Shown here: piece by piece, positions 1 to 6,469 of the stretch | Position numbering within the stretch: position 1 is the stretch's first letter | Layout of the letters: every line of letters starts with the position of its first letter | Source: an uncultured Lysobacteraceae bacterium | Lineage (GTDB): Bacteria; Pseudomonadota; Gammaproteobacteria; Xanthomonadales; Xanthomonadaceae | Assembly (NCBI GenBank): GCA_946886995.1 | Contig: CAMPJU010000004.1 | Coordinates: forward strand, 1 to 18,347 | Direction of reading: 5' to 3' | DNA length: 18,347 bases | Translations under genes and position numbers: made by a program | The notes under the pieces: generated by a model | Database searches by the model: none | Told to the model about the DNA's origin: nothing | Seen by the model: only the letters and a program-made list of their open reading frames with translations

Positions 1-108
1 GGGGTGTCCTGCTCCGGATCACTCCAGGGGAGGGGAGAGATCAGCGACGGACCTTGCATCCGTCGAGGGCTATCTGAGCATTTCGAACATGGACGTTTCG
101 TGAAGGCG

Positions 109-180
109 ATCCGCCGGATTCCGGTCGAATTCAGGACGCATTCAGAGCAGGTCTGCGTCCGCCCATTCAGGCGGATTCCG
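109..180. repeat. Nested inverted and direct repeats in the gene-free left edge
   Basis: The 191 bases before the hemF stop codon hold no convincing gene; the open frame across them is antisense to hemF. They contain an inverted repeat GGACGCA (134-140) / TGCGTCC (154-160) with a 13-base loop. This is nested inside a second pair, ATCCGCC (109-115) / GGCGGAT (170-176). The nonamer CGGATTCCG occurs at both 115-123 and 172-180. The element could fold on either strand, but neither side has a T-run, so it is not a standard intrinsic terminator for hemF. Its function is unknown. Confidence 0.45.
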
Positions 181-191
181 CACGGGCCCCG

Positions 192-1094
192 CTACGCCAG
201 CCACTTCCTTGGTGCCAGGTATTCGCCGAGACGGGCTTCCGGCGACCCCGGTTCAGGCTGGAAGCCGTATTCCCAGCGCGCCAGCGGCGGCAGGCTCATC
301 AGGATCGATTCCGTGCGCCCGCCCGACTGCAGTCCGAACAGCGTGCCGCGGTCCAGGACCAGGTTGAATTCGACGTAGCGGCCACGGCGATACAGCTGGA
401 ACCGGCGCTCGCGGTCGCCGTGGGGAACGTCGCGGCGGCGTTCGACGATCGGCAGGTAGGCATCGAGGAAGCCGTCGCCCACCGCGCGCAGGTACGCGAA
501 GTCGCGGTCGAAATCCTCGTGCAGGTCGTCGAAGAACAGGCCACCGACCCCGCGGGTCTCGTCGCGGTGCCTGAGGAAGAAGTAGGCGTCGCAGGCCTGC
601 TTGTGCGCGTCGTACCTGGCCTGGCCGCCGAACGGCTCGCACAGGTCGCGCGCGGTGCGGTGCCAGTGCACCACGTCCTCGTCGACCGGATAGAAGGGCG
701 TGAGGTCGAACCCGCCGCCGAACCACCAGGCCACCGTCACGCCGTCGCGGGTGGCGTGGAAGTGGCGAACGTTCATATGCGACGTCGGCACGTGCGGATT
801 GCGCGGATGGACGACCAGCGAGACACCGACCGCGCGCCAGGCCGCGCCTTCGAGTTCCGGTCGCGCTGCGCTGGCGGACGGCGGCAGCTTCGTCCCCGAC
901 ACGTCGGAGAACCCGACGCCTGCCTGTTCGAACACGGCGCCGTCGCGCAGGATCCGCGTGCGGCCGCCACCCCCTTCGGCGCGGGTCCAGGCGTCCTCGC
1001 GGAAGCGGGCGGCGCCGTCGGCCGCCTCCAGGGCGTTGCAGATGCGGTCCTGCAACGCCTGCAGGTAGGCGCGGACCGGGTCGAAATCGTGCAT
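192..1094 (-). CDS. hemF: Oxygen-dependent coproporphyrinogen III oxidase
   Basis: This enzyme converts coproporphyrinogen III to protoporphyrinogen IX with O2 in the cytoplasm, a late step of haem synthesis. The 300-aa length matches the family (E. coli HemF has 299). The signature blocks are present: [15 protein letters not shown] (residues 96-110), [14 protein letters not shown] (123-136), and [20 protein letters not shown] (240-259) followed by [11 protein letters not shown]. The histidines at 96, 106, 145 and 175 fall where the four conserved family histidines are expected. The start ATG at 1094 has no visible Shine-Dalgarno sequence. Instead a TAGAAT hexamer ends seven bases before it, which suggests a leaderless transcript (inference). 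A small unknown gene ends 30 bases upstream on the same strand, so some read-through is also possible. The identity is secure. Confidence 0.97.
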   Translation of the reverse strand: MHDFDPVRAYLQALQDRICNALEAADGAARFREDAWTRAEGGGGRTRILRDGAVFEQAGVGFSDVSGTKLPPSASAARPELEGAAWRAVGVSLVVHPRNPHVPTSHMNVRHFHATRDGVTVAWWFGGGFDLTPFYPVDEDVVHWHRTARDLCEPFGGQARYDAHKQACDAYFFLRHRDETRGVGGLFFDDLHEDFDRDFAYLRAVGDGFLDAYLPIVERRRDVPHGDRERRFQLYRRGRYVEFNLVLDRGTLFGLQSGGRTESILMSLPPLARWEYGFQPEPGSPEARLGEYLAPRKWLA

Positions 1095-1100
1095 GCGTGG

Positions 1101-1106
1101 ATTCTA
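1101..1106 (-). promoter_or_regulatory. Candidate -10 element for a leaderless hemF
   Basis: On the minus strand TAGAAT (5 of 6 matches to TATAAT) is followed by exactly six bases (CCACGC) and then the hemF ATG at 1094. A start about seven bases after the -10 would fall on the A of ATG. There is no ribosome binding site, and I see no good -35 box at the 16-18 base distance. The call rests on geometry and the -10 match only. Confidence 0.45.
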
Positions 1107-1124
1107 GTACGCGGCCCGCATTGC

Positions 1125-1469
1125 CTACTGCGCACTCCCCTGCATCACGATCGTCGCCAGCGCCTGGTCGCCACGGGCCAGCAGCGCGGTCGGATCCTCC
1201 TTGAACCCGGTGAGGACCATGGCCTCGCCCAGGCACCAGTCGCGCTGCTCCGGCGTGAACTCGCGGCGGCCGGCGGCAACCATCTGCAGGATCACTTTCC
1301 CGGGTGCATGGACGTCATGTGGTTCCGGCTTGACCGCCGCGGGCGGCGGCGCCTGCGCGGCCTCGATCGCGGCGTCCAGCCGGCGCGAGAGCGGCTGGTG
1401 CTCGAAGCCCGGCACCGCCCGTCGCAGGGCGATGCGGAGGTCACGCAGCAGGCCGGCCAGTTCGCTCAT
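1125..1469 (-). CDS. Small conserved-looking protein of unknown function (114 aa) upstream of hemF
   Basis: I do not recognise this protein. It is 114 aa with no signal peptide or membrane segment. An N-terminal amphipathic part (residues 1-40, MSELAGLLRDLRIALRRAVP at the start) is followed by a proline-rich linker (41-56). The C-terminal part (57-114) contains FTPEQRDWCLGEAMVLTGF. The start at 1469 is chosen because AAGGTGG lies nine bases upstream on the minus strand; the frame stays open further up to 1745, but that stretch is antisense to the esterase gene. The gene ends 30 bases before hemF and is divergent from the esterase gene. The good ribosome binding site and the position in an otherwise empty gap support a real gene. 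Its function is unknown. Confidence 0.7.
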   Translation of the reverse strand: MSELAGLLRDLRIALRRAVPGFEHQPLSRRLDAAIEAAQAPPPAAVKPEPHDVHAPGKVILQMVAAGRREFTPEQRDWCLGEAMVLTGFKEDPTALLARGDQALATIVMQGSAQ

Positions 1470-1560
1470 CGGGCGCCACCTTGCGCCCCTCTCCGCGGGT
1501 TGTCGAGTAGCGGCGACGACCTGCACCGGTCCTGCACATGGCACTGCGGAAGCTCGCGCC

Positions 1561-2325
1561 ATGCACCTGGACCCGCGCGACGTCGACATCTGGCTGCCGC
1601 CTTCGTACGCCACCGGCCCGGACCGGCGATTCCCGGTGCTGTACATGCACGACGGCCAGAACCTGTTCGATGCGGCCGAGTCGGACTCGGGCAAGGCCTG
1701 GCGCATCGACGAGGCGATCACGTCGCTGGCGGCGGCCGGGCGCATCCGCGAGGCGATCGTGGTCGGCGTGTGGAGCAGCCCGGCGCATCGCCGCCAGGAC
1801 TACATGCCGCGCAAGGCCGTCCAGGCGAGCGATCCGGCCGGCGGCAAAGGTGCACCCCCGGCCGCCACGCTGTCGTCGGATGCGTACCTGCACTTCCTGG
1901 TGCGCGACCTCAAGCCGTCGATCGATGCCGGCTATCGCACGCTGCCCGGCCGGGACGACACGTTCGTGATGGGCTCGAGCATGGGCGGGCTGGTGTCGCT
2001 GTACGCCGCCGCGGAACACCCCGACGTGTTCGGCGGTGTCGGCGCGATCTCCACGCATTGGCCTGCCGGCGATGGCGTGGTGATCGAGTGGCTGTCGGAG
2101 CACCTGCCCGACGCGTCGACGCATCGCGTGTACTTCGACCACGGCACCCGGAGCAAGGACGCCGAGTACGCGCCGTACCAGGCCCGCATGGACGCGGCGA
2201 TGCGTCGCGCCGGCTACGAGGAAGGCCGGAACTGGCGCACCTGCGTGTTCGAGGGCGACGGGCACCAGGAGGACGACTGGCGGCAGCGCGTGCACGCTCC
2301 GCTCGAGTTCCTCCTGGGGACGTGA
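1561..2325 (+). CDS. Alpha/beta-hydrolase, putative esterase (esterase D / Fes-like family)
   Basis: This is a 254-aa putative carboxylester hydrolase of the family that includes enterochelin-esterase-like and esterase-D proteins. RDVDIWLPPSY (residues 6-16) and PVLYMHDGQNLFD (25-37) are typical N-terminal blocks. The nucleophile elbow is GSSMGG with Ser140. Asp193 (FDHGTR) and His235 (GDGHQEDDW) fit the acid and base of the triad. No signal peptide is seen with the chosen start, so a cytoplasmic location is likely. The ATG at 1561 has GGAAG about eight bases upstream. The frame is open much further upstream (to 1201), but that region overlaps the small unknown gene antisense and contains no convincing family sequence. 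The gene stops three bases before the convergent dehydrogenase stop. The natural substrate cannot be told. Confidence 0.85.
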   Translation: MHLDPRDVDIWLPPSYATGPDRRFPVLYMHDGQNLFDAAESDSGKAWRIDEAITSLAAAGRIREAIVVGVWSSPAHRRQDYMPRKAVQASDPAGGKGAPPAATLSSDAYLHFLVRDLKPSIDAGYRTLPGRDDTFVMGSSMGGLVSLYAAAEHPDVFGGVGAISTHWPAGDGVVIEWLSEHLPDASTHRVYFDHGTRSKDAEYAPYQARMDAAMRRAGYEEGRNWRTCVFEGDGHQEDDWRQRVHAPLEFLLGT

Positions 2326-2328
2326 GGT

Positions 2329-3378
2329 TCAGCCCATCGAGTCGATGTCGATGACGAAGCGGTACTTCACGTCGCTGCGCAGCATGCGTTCGTAGGCGGC
2401 GTCGATGTCCCGGGCCGGGATCATCTCGATGTCCGCGACGATGCCGTGTTCCGCGCAGAAGTCGAGCATCTCCTGCGTCTGGGCGATGCCGCCGATCAGC
2501 GAGCCCGCCAGCGTGCGCCGCTGGAAGATGAGGTTGGCCACGTTCGGTGCCGGATGCGGATGCTCCGGCACGCCCACCAGGACCAGTGTCCCGTCGCGCT
2601 TGAGCAGCCGGGTGTACGCGTCCAGGTCGTGGCTGGCGGCCACCGTGTCCAGCAGCAGGTCGAAGCTGCCGCCGTGCGCGCGCATCTCCTCCTTGTTGCG
2701 CGACACCACGACCTCGTCCGCGCCCAGCGCCAGGGCGTCCTTCCGCTTGTCTTCAGAGGTCGTGAAGGCCACCACGTGCGCGCCCATCGCATGGGCCAGC
2801 TTCAGCCCCATGTGGCCCAGGCCGCCGATGCCCACGATGCCCACCTTCTTTCCCGGCCCCGTGTTCCAGTGGCGCAGCGGCGAGTACGTGGTGATCCCCG
2901 CGCACAGCAACGGCGCGACGGCGGCCAGCTGCGCTTCCGGATGGCGCACCTTCAGCACGAACTTCTCCGGGACCACGATGCGCTGCGAATAGCCGCCGAG
3001 GGTATGTCCCGGCGGGTCCTCCGTCGGTCCGTTGTAGGTCCCGACGAATCCGCGCTCGCAATACTGCTCGAGGCCTTCGGCGCAGGAGTCGCACCGCTGG
3101 CAACTGTCGACCATGCAGCCGACGCCGACGGTTTCGCCGACCCCGAAGCGGGTCACCCCGCTGCCGACCGCGCGGACCTTGCCGACGATCTCGTGCCCCG
3201 GCACGCAGGGGTAGCGCGTGCCGCTCCACTCGGAGCGCACGGTGTGCAGGTCGGAATGGCAGACCCCGCAGTACGCGATGTCGATCTCGACATCGCCCGC
3301 CCCGGGCGCACGGCGCTCGATGTCCATCGGTTCCAGCGGCGTGTCCGCGGCCAGTGCGCCGTAAGCGTGCGTGGTCAT
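2329..3378 (-). CDS. Zinc-dependent NAD(P) alcohol dehydrogenase (AdhA/YahK-type, cinnamyl-alcohol-dehydrogenase-like)
   Basis: This is a 349-aa medium-chain dehydrogenase/reductase that interconverts alcohols and aldehydes. Catalytic zinc ligands are visible as Cys40 (GVCHSD), His62 in GHE, and Cys159 (LLCAGIT). The structural zinc site is Cys93, Cys96, Cys99 and Cys107. The Rossmann dinucleotide loop is GIGGLGHMG (residues 183-191). The YahK-like type is suggested by the YCGVCHSDLH block and the segment GFVGTYNGPTEDPPGHTLGGYS, written here in two parts: GFVGTYNGPTED (110-121) and PPGHTLGGYS (122-131). The ATG at 3378 follows GGAGG at good distance. Only four bases separate it from the glk stop, so it is probably co-transcribed with glk. 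The cofactor is likely NADP(H), but the sequence alone does not settle this or the substrate. Confidence 0.93.
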   Translation of the reverse strand: MTTHAYGALAADTPLEPMDIERRAPGAGDVEIDIAYCGVCHSDLHTVRSEWSGTRYPCVPGHEIVGKVRAVGSGVTRFGVGETVGVGCMVDSCQRCDSCAEGLEQYCERGFVGTYNGPTEDPPGHTLGGYSQRIVVPEKFVLKVRHPEAQLAAVAPLLCAGITTYSPLRHWNTGPGKKVGIVGIGGLGHMGLKLAHAMGAHVVAFTTSEDKRKDALALGADEVVVSRNKEEMRAHGGSFDLLLDTVAASHDLDAYTRLLKRDGTLVLVGVPEHPHPAPNVANLIFQRRTLAGSLIGGIAQTQEMLDFCAEHGIVADIEMIPARDIDAAYERMLRSDVKYRFVIDIDSMG

Positions 3379-3382
3379 GGCT

Positions 3383-4378
3383 TCATCCTCCAGGGTGGGT
3401 TGTCGTTGAATGCATCGTCGCCCGCAGCGCGACCGCGGCACCGAGCAGGCCGGGGTGCGGATGGGTGACCACGTGGATGGCGACGGACTCGAGCATCGCG
3501 GCGAAACGCCCCTTGTCGAGGAACCGTTCACGGAAGGCGCTGCTGCGCAGGAACGGCACGAAGCGCGGGACCATGCCACCGGCGATCACCACGGTGCGCG
3601 CGCCGTGCAGCAGCGCGCAGTCGCCGGCGACGCTGCCCAGCACCGCGCAGAAGCGCGCCAGCGCGCGGCGTGCCGGGATGTCGGTCGCGGCCAGCGCCGC
3701 GGCCACGATGTCGGCCGGATCGCGCAACGGGGTTGCAGCGCCGTCCGCGGCATCGCGCAGGATCGCATCCACCTGCGACAGTCCCTGGCCGCACAGCAGG
3801 CGCTCGTTCGAAACGCGTCCGTGCCGCGCGGCGAACCAGTCCGCGATCCGGCGCTCCTCGTCGTCCTGCGGCGCGAAGCTCGCATGCCCGCCCTCGGTCT
3901 CGACGACATGCCATCCGGCGCGATCCGATCCCACCAGCAGGCCGACGCCCAGCCCGGTGCCGGGACCGAGCAGGCTGACGGGGCCGGCCAGCGGCCCGGC
4001 CACCTGTCCATACAGTGCGATGCGGTCTTCCGGCCGAAGCGCCGGCACCGCCCAGCCAATGGCGCCGAAGTCGTTGAGCAGCCGCAACTCGTCCAGGCCC
4101 AGCGCGACCCGCAGTTCCTCGCGCCCGAACGACCATGCGCGGTTGGTGAGCCGGATCTCGTCGCTGCCCACGGGCGAGGCGACCGCGATCGCCGCGCGCT
4201 TCGGGCGCACGCCCACCGAGCGCAGATAATGGGTCGCGGCGTGCTGCAGGCTGGCGAAGTCCGCGTTGCACAGCGAGGCGGCCTGCAGGATTTCCGGCAC
4301 GGCGGCCCGCGGGTCCACCAGCGCGAAGCGCGCGTTGGTCCCGCCGATGTCCGCGATGAGGGCGAGGGCGTTGGCCAT
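3383..4378 (-). CDS. glk: Glucokinase
   Basis: This enzyme phosphorylates glucose with ATP to glucose-6-phosphate, feeding glycolysis or the Entner-Doudoroff route. It is 331 aa of the bacterial Glk (not ROK) family. The phosphate-1 loop is ADIGGTNARFAL (residues 9-20). The sugar-site and catalytic block is LNDFGAIGWAVP (101-112) with Asp103 as the probable base. GPGTGLG (138-144) and EGGH (162-165) are the other family signatures. The ATG at 4378 starts right at the IADIGGTN region as expected. A GGAGG lies unusually far upstream (16 bases), so the translation signal is not ideal. The gene is first of a two-gene unit with the dehydrogenase and is divergent from uppP across 68 bases. Confidence 0.95.
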   Translation of the reverse strand: MANALALIADIGGTNARFALVDPRAAVPEILQAASLCNADFASLQHAATHYLRSVGVRPKRAAIAVASPVGSDEIRLTNRAWSFGREELRVALGLDELRLLNDFGAIGWAVPALRPEDRIALYGQVAGPLAGPVSLLGPGTGLGVGLLVGSDRAGWHVVETEGGHASFAPQDDEERRIADWFAARHGRVSNERLLCGQGLSQVDAILRDAADGAATPLRDPADIVAAALAATDIPARRALARFCAVLGSVAGDCALLHGARTVVIAGGMVPRFVPFLRSSAFRERFLDKGRFAAMLESVAIHVVTHPHPGLLGAAVALRATMHSTTTHPGG

Positions 4379-4434
4379 CGGCGCCTAGCCTAAACCTCCG
4401 GCACCCATCGCCCTGCATGCATGGGGATTGCCGC

Positions 4435-4440
4435 TAGACT
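4435..4440 (+). promoter_or_regulatory. Candidate -10 element for a leaderless uppP
   Basis: TAGACT (4 of 6 matches to TATAAT) is followed by six bases and then the uppP ATG at 4447, the same geometry as at hemF. No Shine-Dalgarno sequence precedes the ATG. A transcript starting at the ATG would be leaderless. No clear -35 box is seen. The 68-base divergent gap also carries a perfect 8-base palindrome, TGCATGCA (4414-4421). Confidence 0.4.
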
Positions 4441-4446
4441 TTCCGG

Positions 4447-5283
4447 ATGACCGACTTCCTCGCCGCCCTGCTGCTGGGCATCATCGAAGGCATCACCGAG
4501 TTCCTGCCGATCTCCAGCACCGGGCACCTGCTGATCGCGGAGCACTGGCTGGGGCACCGCAGCGACCTGTTCAACATCGCCATCCAGGCCGGTGCGATCA
4601 TCGCGGTCGCGCTGATCTACCGCGAGCGCCTGGTGCAGCTGGCAATGGCATTCCTGCGGCCGGAGCGGGCGCCCGACGCGGTGCATGGGCAGCCGCCGCG
4701 CGACTACGCGTGGAAGCTCGCGGTGGCGTTCCTGGTGACCGCCGCGGGCGGCCTGCTGGTCAAGGCGCTGGGCTGGGAGTTGCCGACCGAGATCACGCCC
4801 ATCGCCTGGGCCCTGATCCTGGGCGGCGTGTGGATGATCCTGGCCGAGCAGCTGGCGGCGCGGCGCGCGGAGAAGCTGGGCGAGCGCAGCGCGATCTCCT
4901 GGACCACCGCCATCCTGGTCGGCGTCGCGCAGGTCGTCGCCGGCGTGTTTCCCGGCACCTCTCGCTCCGGCGCGACGATCTTCGTCGCCCTGCTCGCCGG
5001 CACCACCAACCGCGCCGCGGCCACCGAGTTCGCGTTCCTGGTCGGCATCCCGACGATGTTCGCGGCGACCGCGTACGAGCTGATCGACGTCGTGCAGGCC
5101 GGCGAAGCCGGGAACGAGGACTGGGGACTGCTCGCGGTGGCGTTCGTCGCATCGGCGATCACCGCGTTCGTCTCGGTGAAGTGGCTGCTGCGCTACATCC
5201 AGAGCCACCGCTTCACGGCATTCGCGGTGTATCGCGCGATCGTCGGCGCGGCGCTGCTGCTCTGGTTGCCCGCGGGGATCTGA
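4447..5283 (+). CDS. uppP: Undecaprenyl-diphosphatase (bacitracin-resistance protein)
   Basis: This integral membrane enzyme dephosphorylates undecaprenyl pyrophosphate to recycle the lipid carrier for peptidoglycan and other envelope polymers. The 278-aa length is typical for the BacA/UppP family. Motif 1 is EGITEFLPISSTGHL (residues 14-28) with Glu14, Glu18 and His27. Motif 2 is PGTSRSGAT (169-177) with Arg173. Several hydrophobic segments cover the rest. The start follows from the motif position, since the family begins about 13 residues before EGxTEFLP. The gene ends four bases before the convergent lipoprotein gene, leaving no room for a separate terminator. Confidence 0.97.
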   Translation: MTDFLAALLLGIIEGITEFLPISSTGHLLIAEHWLGHRSDLFNIAIQAGAIIAVALIYRERLVQLAMAFLRPERAPDAVHGQPPRDYAWKLAVAFLVTAAGGLLVKALGWELPTEITPIAWALILGGVWMILAEQLAARRAEKLGERSAISWTTAILVGVAQVVAGVFPGTSRSGATIFVALLAGTTNRAAATEFAFLVGIPTMFAATAYELIDVVQAGEAGNEDWGLLAVAFVASAITAFVSVKWLLRYIQSHRFTAFAVYRAIVGAALLLWLPAGI

Positions 5284-5287
5284 CGGA

Positions 5288-5839
5288 TCAGCTGTCGTGG
5301 TCGACCGGGACGCGGGCGCGGTCGAACAGCGTCATCGGCGCCTGGTCGTCCGCCAGCTGCACGCGGACGCTGAAGCGCAACTCCGGGACGTCCTTCGGCG
5401 GTCCACCCTGCAGTTGCAGGCTCACGCTGAGCGACCAGCCCGCGTAGTCGTCCTCGATGCGGGTGAGCCGCGGCTGCAGCTTGCGCATCGCCGCCAGCCC
5501 CGCGGCATCCAGCTGCAGCACCTCCCACCGCGGGTCGTCCGACGGCAGGATCGGCCCGCCCTGGACCGGGGCCGGCTCGAGCCCGAAGGCGTGGACTTCG
5601 TCCGTGCCGCCGCCCTTGGGGCTCAGCTTGACGGTCAATGTCGACTTAGCCGTGTCGATCCGCCCGGAGCCGGGTTCGATGAGGCCGGCGACACGGACCT
5701 GGGCGGGATCCAGCGCCGCCAGGTCGGCGACCTCGAAGCTCCGCAGCTGCCACATCGTCGCCAGCGGGATGCTCATGCAGCCGGCCACCAGGCCGATGGC
5801 CAACAATCCCGCAAGCGCGCGCAGCGCGACGCGGATCAC
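5288..5839 (-). CDS. Small putative lipoprotein of unknown function
   Basis: This is a 183-aa protein with an N-terminal lipoprotein signal: a hydrophobic stretch (residues 5-20) ending in LVAG before Cys21, the expected lipid-modified residue. The rest is predicted soluble and mixed beta-like, with no motif I can name; it reads as an envelope-anchored periplasmic domain. I chose a GTG start at 5839 because it overlaps the TGA stop of the upstream YbhB-type gene (GTGA) and puts the signal at the exact N-terminus. The overlap implies translational coupling. It is the last gene of the long minus-strand run and converges on uppP. Confidence 0.8.
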   Translation of the reverse strand: MIRVALRALAGLLAIGLVAGCMSIPLATMWQLRSFEVADLAALDPAQVRVAGLIEPGSGRIDTAKSTLTVKLSPKGGGTDEVHAFGLEPAPVQGGPILPSDDPRWEVLQLDAAGLAAMRKLQPRLTRIEDDYAGWSLSVSLQLQGGPPKDVPELRFSVRVQLADDQAPMTLFDRARVPVDHDS

Positions 5840-6447
5840 CCCGCGCGCTCGTTGAGCGTGTAGGTGCCGTGCTCGGCGGCCTCGTCGAGCTTGTGCCCGT
5901 GCATCGCGCGGAACACGTCGGCGACGGTGAATTCCGCGGGCAAATCGAGCGTGTCGACATCCAGCGCGAACACGCGGAAGAAGTAGCGATGCATGCGCAG
6001 GTCGTGCGCGGGCGGGTACGGGCCGTCGTAGCCGTGGTAGTCGCCGCCCATCTCGGCATTGCCCGCGAACCAGCCGGTGTAATCGTTCAGGCCCTGGCGG
6101 CCGCCGATGCCGTCGATGCCGCCGGCGCCCTTGCCGCGCCTGGTGACGCCGTCGCTTGCGGCACCCGCAGGGACCTCGCGCACCTCGGCCGGGATGTCCG
6201 CCACGACCCAATGCACGAAGTCGCCGCGCGGATGGTCGACGGGAATCGGCTCCGCGCCCGCCACGAGCGCCGGATCGGTCGGCGCGTCGGTGTCGATGCA
6301 CATCAGCACGAAGGAGCGCGTGCCCTCCGGGACGTCGTCCCAGGCAAGGTGCGGGTTGCGGTTGCCGCCGAATCCGTCGGGCGCGCCCAGCGCGAATTCC
6401 GCGGGGATGGGTTTGCCGTGGCGGAAGCTGTCGCTGCGGATCCGCAT
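5836..6447 (-). CDS. YbhB/YbcL (PEBP, Raf-kinase-inhibitor-like) family protein
   Basis: This 203-aa protein belongs to the phosphatidylethanolamine-binding-protein superfamily. Family blocks are NPHLAW (residues 31-36), IDTDAP (51-56) followed by FVHW (77-80), and YDGPYPP (140-146) followed by RYFFRVFALD (154-163). These line the anion-binding pocket in known members. There is no signal peptide, so it is probably cytoplasmic. The ATG at 6447 has GGGAGG seven bases upstream. It lies 22 bases after the TPR gene and overlaps the following lipoprotein gene by four bases. The bacterial members have no well-defined biochemical role, so none is assigned. Confidence 0.92.
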   Translation of the reverse strand: MRIRSDSFRHGKPIPAEFALGAPDGFGGNRNPHLAWDDVPEGTRSFVLMCIDTDAPTDPALVAGAEPIPVDHPRGDFVHWVVADIPAEVREVPAGAASDGVTRRGKGAGGIDGIGGRQGLNDYTGWFAGNAEMGGDYHGYDGPYPPAHDLRMHRYFFRVFALDVDTLDLPAEFTVADVFRAMHGHKLDEAAEHGTYTLNERAG

Positions 6448-6469
6448 GGTGTGCCTCCCTGGTTCGACC

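Noticed and set aside
1201..1560. N-terminal extension of the esterase frame
   Set aside because: The extra residues are antisense to the small gene upstream of hemF and show no hydrolase-family sequence; the ATG at 1561 directly precedes the conserved RDVDIWLPP block.
420..2354. A plus-strand open frame of 644 codons opposite hemF and crossing the esterase gene in another frame
   Set aside because: It conflicts with hemF and the esterase, both of which carry full family signatures; no domain is visible in it.
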